64,000 bases of DNA from Aldersonia sp. NBC_00410 (GTDB taxonomy: Bacteria > Actinomycetota > Actinomycetes > Mycobacteriales > Mycobacteriaceae), in assembly GCF_026342035.1 (NCBI RefSeq), contig NZ_JAPENM010000003.1, positions 496,001 through 560,000 on the forward strand, read 5' to 3'. This document shows, one piece after another, positions 60,870 through 64,000 of this stretch (position 1 is the first letter of the stretch; each line of letters starts with the position of its first letter). The notes beneath the pieces were generated by a model. That model was not told where the DNA came from and searched no databases. It saw only the letters and a program-made list of their open reading frames with translations. The position numbers were made by a program, and so were the translations under genes.

Positions 60870-62186
60870 TCAGGGCACGGAAGCCGTCTCCGGCCGCGTC
60901 CGGCGGTGCAAGCCCGCGCGGTCATAGACCCGGGTCGTGACGATGCCCAGGGTCAGACCGATCGCGAGCCCGATCAGCGTGGCGACCGCAGACCTCCCCA
61001 GGCCGGAGGCGGAACCGGCGTCGAAGAACAGGATCGATCGCGCGCCGAGATAGAGCTGATGCATCGGCTCGAACTTCGCGAGCCAACCAAAAACCGGGGG
61101 CTGGGCCTCCAACGGCACCGTGCCGCCGGACGACGGCAGACCGAGCACGATGAACACGACCAGGTTGATCAGCAGGCCCGCCGTGCCGAACAGCGCCAGT
61201 ACCGACAGCGCCGTGACTCCGACGGCGAGAATGCCGAGCACGCCGAATAAATACAGTGCCAGCGCTCGGTCGATCGGCATCCCGACCAGGTGCCCGACAC
61301 CGACATAGATCCCCGACACCACCAGCGCGATCGCCGCCATCACCGTCCACTTGAGCATCAGGGTGTTGAACCGCGAGATACCGATCGACTCCAAGTGCCG
61401 GTACCACGGCCCGTATTCGGTCGGCGCGAAGCCGAGCGCCTGGTCGACCATCGTGTGCACAATCATCGCCCCGGTAAACCCGGCGAGCACGAGCAGCAGC
61501 GCGTAATAGAACGCCGCCAGACCATTTCCGGTGCCGCCGGGCAGCGGGTTGTATTCGGTGGCAAGTACATTCACCGGCTCGGCGAGCGTCAATGCGCTCG
61601 CCCCCGGAATCGGCGTCGGCGGTGGCCCGGCCAACTGTTGCTGCACCTGGCCGGTCAGCTGCTTGCCGACCTCCGAATTCACTTGCGTCATAGCCTGATC
61701 CCCGATCCGGTCCATGATCGCGCTGGCGAACGTACCGGCCCGCGGATTGGACTGCACGGTGATGACGGGCTTTTCGATCTCGCCGGGCACGACGCTGCCG
61801 GCGGCGAGGATCAGCAGCCGTTTGCTGAAGTCGCTGGGGATGATGATCACGCCGTACACATCGGCACTCTGCAACTGTTGCTGCGCCTCGGCGATGCCGA
61901 CCTGACGCAGGTCGATCTGGTCCGGATCGATGCCGTTGCCGATGGCCGCCGCGATCTGATCGCCGAAGTTCTGCTTCTGCTCGCCACTCGGACCCGGCAC
62001 CAGCTCGCCCTCGTCCTGGTTCACCAGCGCGACCGGGAAGTCGTGCAGGCTCGCCTCCGGGTCGGCGATGCTGTCCAGATAGAAGCCGGCGAGCAGTGTC
62101 ATCAGCCCTATCACCACGACCGCGGGGAAGAGCCAGACGCGAGGGTTGCGCACCGCGGCACGCGGTGGCGTCGGAACGGCATTCAT
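60870..62186 (-). CDS. YhgE/Pip-like membrane protein (DUF3533/ABC-2 type)
   Basis: 438 aa. N-terminal helix (about 17-38), a large external domain (40-200: FPVALVNQDEGELVPGPSGEQKQNFGDQIAAA, VYGVIIIPSDFSKRLLILAAG, NPRAGTFASAIMDRIGDQAM) and five or six helices at the C-terminus (220-425). YhgE/Pip-type and DUF3533 proteins are related to ABC-2 permeases; roles include phage receptor function and export of drugs or ESX-linked proteins. No ATPase partner is nearby. Start ATG 62186, divergent from purF. Confidence 0.85.
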   Translation of the reverse strand: MNAVPTPPRAAVRNPRVWLFPAVVVIGLMTLLAGFYLDSIADPEASLHDFPVALVNQDEGELVPGPSGEQKQNFGDQIAAAIGNGIDPDQIDLRQVGIAEAQQQLQSADVYGVIIIPSDFSKRLLILAAGSVVPGEIEKPVITVQSNPRAGTFASAIMDRIGDQAMTQVNSEVGKQLTGQVQQQLAGPPPTPIPGASALTLAEPVNVLATEYNPLPGGTGNGLAAFYYALLLVLAGFTGAMIVHTMVDQALGFAPTEYGPWYRHLESIGISRFNTLMLKWTVMAAIALVVSGIYVGVGHLVGMPIDRALALYLFGVLGILAVGVTALSVLALFGTAGLLINLVVFIVLGLPSSGGTVPLEAQPPVFGWLAKFEPMHQLYLGARSILFFDAGSASGLGRSAVATLIGLAIGLTLGIVTTRVYDRAGLHRRTRPETASVP

Positions 62187-62317
62187 GAGCAGAGGACGCT
62201 ACCCGTACTCGGCGCGCCCCCGCGTGTCGTGGGTGAGTTCCGCCACATTGGCGGTCCGTGGGGTGTCCAAACCGGGTTTCGGGCGTCATCCAGGCCAGAC
62301 GTGCGCCCGATCACCCG

Positions 62318-62323
62318 TAGAAT
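62318..62323 (+). promoter_or_regulatory. -10 box, leaderless-type, purF
   Basis: TAGAAT, 5 nt, then ATG 62329. Confidence 0.5.
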
Positions 62324-62328
62324 GGGTT

Positions 62329-63936
62329 ATGCCCCCCACGCCCACCGATCAGGGAGCAACTGTGGTTAGTGCCGAGCATTCGGTCCGTACCCCCAACCTT
62401 CTCGCTACGGCAGACCCTTCGGCAGACGAGAACGAAAACGAACCCCGCGAGGAATGCGGGGTTTTCGGTGTGTGGGCGCCCGGTGAAGATGTCGCGAAGC
62501 TCACCTATTACGGGCTTTATGCGTTGCAGCACCGTGGCCAGGAAGCCGCGGGTATCGCCGTATCCGACGGTTCGCAGGTGCTCGTCTTCAAGGACCTCGG
62601 CCTGGTGAGCCAGGTCTTCGACGAGCAGACCCTCGCCGCCATGCCGGGGCACGTGGCGGTGGGCCACTGCCGGTACTCCACCACGGGTTCGACCACGTGG
62701 GAGAACGCGCAGCCGATCTTCCGCACCACCGCCGTCGGTACCGGCATCGCGCTCGGGCACAACGGCAACCTCGTCAATACCGCAGAACTCGCCGATCGGG
62801 CGCGCGCCGAGCGTCTCGTCGACTCCCGCCGCCCGGTTGCCGCGACGACCGACTCGGACATCATCACGGCCCTGCTCGCGCACGCCGCCGCCGACAGCAC
62901 CATCGAGCAGGCCGCGATGTCGCTGCTTCCGACGTTGCGTGGCGCGTTCTGTCTGACGTTCATGGACGAGCACACCCTCTACGCGGCGCGCGACCCGCAC
63001 GGTGTGCGTCCGCTCTGTCTCGGCCGGCTCGATCGCGGTTGGGTGGTGGCCAGCGAGACCGCGGCCCTCGACATCGTCGGTGCCTCGTTCGTCCGTGAGA
63101 TCGAGCCCGGCGAGTTGCTCGCGATCGACGCCGACGGCGTGCGATCCTCCCGCTTCGCCAACCCGGAGCCCAAGGGCTGCGTGTTCGAGTACGTCTATCT
63201 CGCCCGTCCCGACAGCACCATTGTGGGTCGCTCGGTGCATGCCGCGCGCGTGGAGATCGGGCGCCGGCTCGCCAAGGAGCACGCCGTCGATGCCGATCTG
63301 GTGATCCCGGTTCCGGAGTCGGGCACGCCAGCCGCGGTCGGCTACGCGCAGGGCTCCGGCATTCCGTACGGGCAAGGTCTGATGAAGAACGCCTACGTCG
63401 GGCGCACGTTCATCCAGCCGAGCCAGACCATTCGACAACTCGGTATCCGGCTCAAGCTCAACCCGCTGCGTGAAGTCATCCGCGGCAAGCGGCTCATCGT
63501 CGTCGACGACTCCATCGTGCGCGGCAACACCCAGCGCGCGCTGATCCGGATGCTGCGTGAGGCCGGCGCGCTCGAGATCCATGTTCGGATCGCCTCCCCG
63601 CCGGTGAAATGGCCGTGCTTCTACGGCATCGACTTCGCCTCACCCGCCGAGCTCATCGCCAATGGGGCCGGAACTGGCAGTGCCCCAGAAGATTTCGACG
63701 AGATGGTGGACGGTGTGCGCCGCTCCATCGGAGCCGACAGCCTCGGCTACATCTCGATCGACGGCATGATCGCCGCCACCGAGCAACCCAAGTCCCGGTT
63801 GTGCGCGGCCTGCTTCGACGGCAAGTACCCGATCGAGCTGCCCACCGAGGGCATCGGCAAGAACGTGCTCGAGGGCATGTTCGAGGCCGCGGTTGTCGAG
63901 GGCAACGACAACGCGAGCGCGTTGTTACGTCCGTAG
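62329..63936 (+). CDS. purF: amidophosphoribosyltransferase
   Basis: 535 aa, first step of purine synthesis (PRPP + glutamine to phosphoribosylamine). A propeptide of about 45 residues precedes the catalytic Cys in REECGVFG, exposed by cleavage; then YYGLYALQHRGQEAAGI, GHNGNLVN and the PRPP motif RLIVVDDSIVRGNT. Three C-terminal Cys (CxxxC in RLCAACFDG and earlier WPCFYG) suggest the iron-sulfur type of the Bacillus class. Two starts are plausible: ATG 62329, 5 nt after TAGAAT (leaderless), and GTG 62362 after AGGGAG. I keep 62329. Confidence 0.95.
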   Translation: MPPTPTDQGATVVSAEHSVRTPNLLATADPSADENENEPREECGVFGVWAPGEDVAKLTYYGLYALQHRGQEAAGIAVSDGSQVLVFKDLGLVSQVFDEQTLAAMPGHVAVGHCRYSTTGSTTWENAQPIFRTTAVGTGIALGHNGNLVNTAELADRARAERLVDSRRPVAATTDSDIITALLAHAAADSTIEQAAMSLLPTLRGAFCLTFMDEHTLYAARDPHGVRPLCLGRLDRGWVVASETAALDIVGASFVREIEPGELLAIDADGVRSSRFANPEPKGCVFEYVYLARPDSTIVGRSVHAARVEIGRRLAKEHAVDADLVIPVPESGTPAAVGYAQGSGIPYGQGLMKNAYVGRTFIQPSQTIRQLGIRLKLNPLREVIRGKRLIVVDDSIVRGNTQRALIRMLREAGALEIHVRIASPPVKWPCFYGIDFASPAELIANGAGTGSAPEDFDEMVDGVRRSIGADSLGYISIDGMIAATEQPKSRLCAACFDGKYPIELPTEGIGKNVLEGMFEAAVVEGNDNASALLRP

Positions 63937-63946
63937 GGACCAACCG

Positions 63947-64000
63947 CTATGCCGAGAGCGGCGTGATCCCGGCGAGGGTGTCGCCCAGTTTGTCGGCTGC
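63947..64000 (-). CDS. C-terminal end of a gene cut by the window edge
   Basis: On the minus strand the frame from the window end reads AADKLGDTLAGITPLSA followed by TAG, a plausible 17-residue C-terminus convergent with purF (10-bp gap). In mycobacteria purM follows purF on the same strand; here the neighbour appears to be on the other strand. Too short to identify. Confidence 0.3.
   Translation of the reverse strand, partial: AADKLGDTLAGITPLSA

Overview
The window is high-GC DNA with actinobacterial coding habits: many GTG and TTG starts, ATGA/GTGA stop-start overlaps, and -10 boxes of the TAnnnT type placed 5-8 nt in front of start codons. An Mce operon end, PhoPR, EspG/PPE-type proteins, MbtH and DUF3558 point to a mycolic-acid-containing actinobacterium. 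Nocardia is my best guess and Rhodococcus is possible. There are no phage genes, no transposase and no CRISPR array. Most of the window is chromosomal core with several accessory cassettes.

Layout. 1-3.6 kb: the 3' end of an mce operon (last Mce protein plus two Mce-associated membrane proteins) converges on otsA and a 56-aa upstream gene, an arrangement I recall at the mce4/otsA region of M. tuberculosis. 3.8-10.9 kb: alpha/beta hydrolase, an orphan mbtH, a ThrE-type exporter, an NTF2-like protein, tRNA-Thr(TGT), a CsbD stress protein behind a CRP-like site, a small AroQ-type chorismate mutase, a LemA/DUF2207 pair and a dienelactone hydrolase. 10.9-13.5 kb: phoP-phoR facing a HIT-protein gene. 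13.8-18 kb: a secreted SRPBCC-like protein and a two-gene glycosyltransferase operon (GT2-GtrA plus GT39).

18-64 kb is a dispersed purine backbone: purD, purB, purC, purS-purQ, purL and purF, interleaved with peptidases (M23, PtrB, M18 ApeB), HIT proteins and regulators. The gene order resembles the phoP-to-purF region of mycobacteria. Accessory insertions are: a TetR/secretory lipase pair with two palindromic operators (27.2-29.4 kb); a TetR/SDR/epimerase group (29.4-32 kb); a CitAB-type two-component system divergent from dctA (32-35.8 kb); an ESX-type cassette of DUF3558 lipoprotein, PE-like protein, PPE-like protein and EspG (38.9-42.1 kb); and an R2lox oxidase divergent from a MarR regulator (44.9-46.6 kb).

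The most unusual region is 48.7-57.0 kb. Six intact paralogues and one decayed one, each small and exported with the SipW-type alternate signal, are arrayed around a dedicated SipW-like signal peptidase and a proline-rich secreted protein. A ClC-type channel gene on the other strand interrupts the array. Shared motifs (PGxTVYAP, CFAxxLP, terminal WxF), a repeated promoter element and tandem duplication suggest a self-contained surface-fibre or matrix system comparable in logic to TasA/SipW.

Two copies of a ~100-bp nested palindromic repeat (13.55 kb and 42.76 kb) look like a non-autonomous, MITE/REP-like element.
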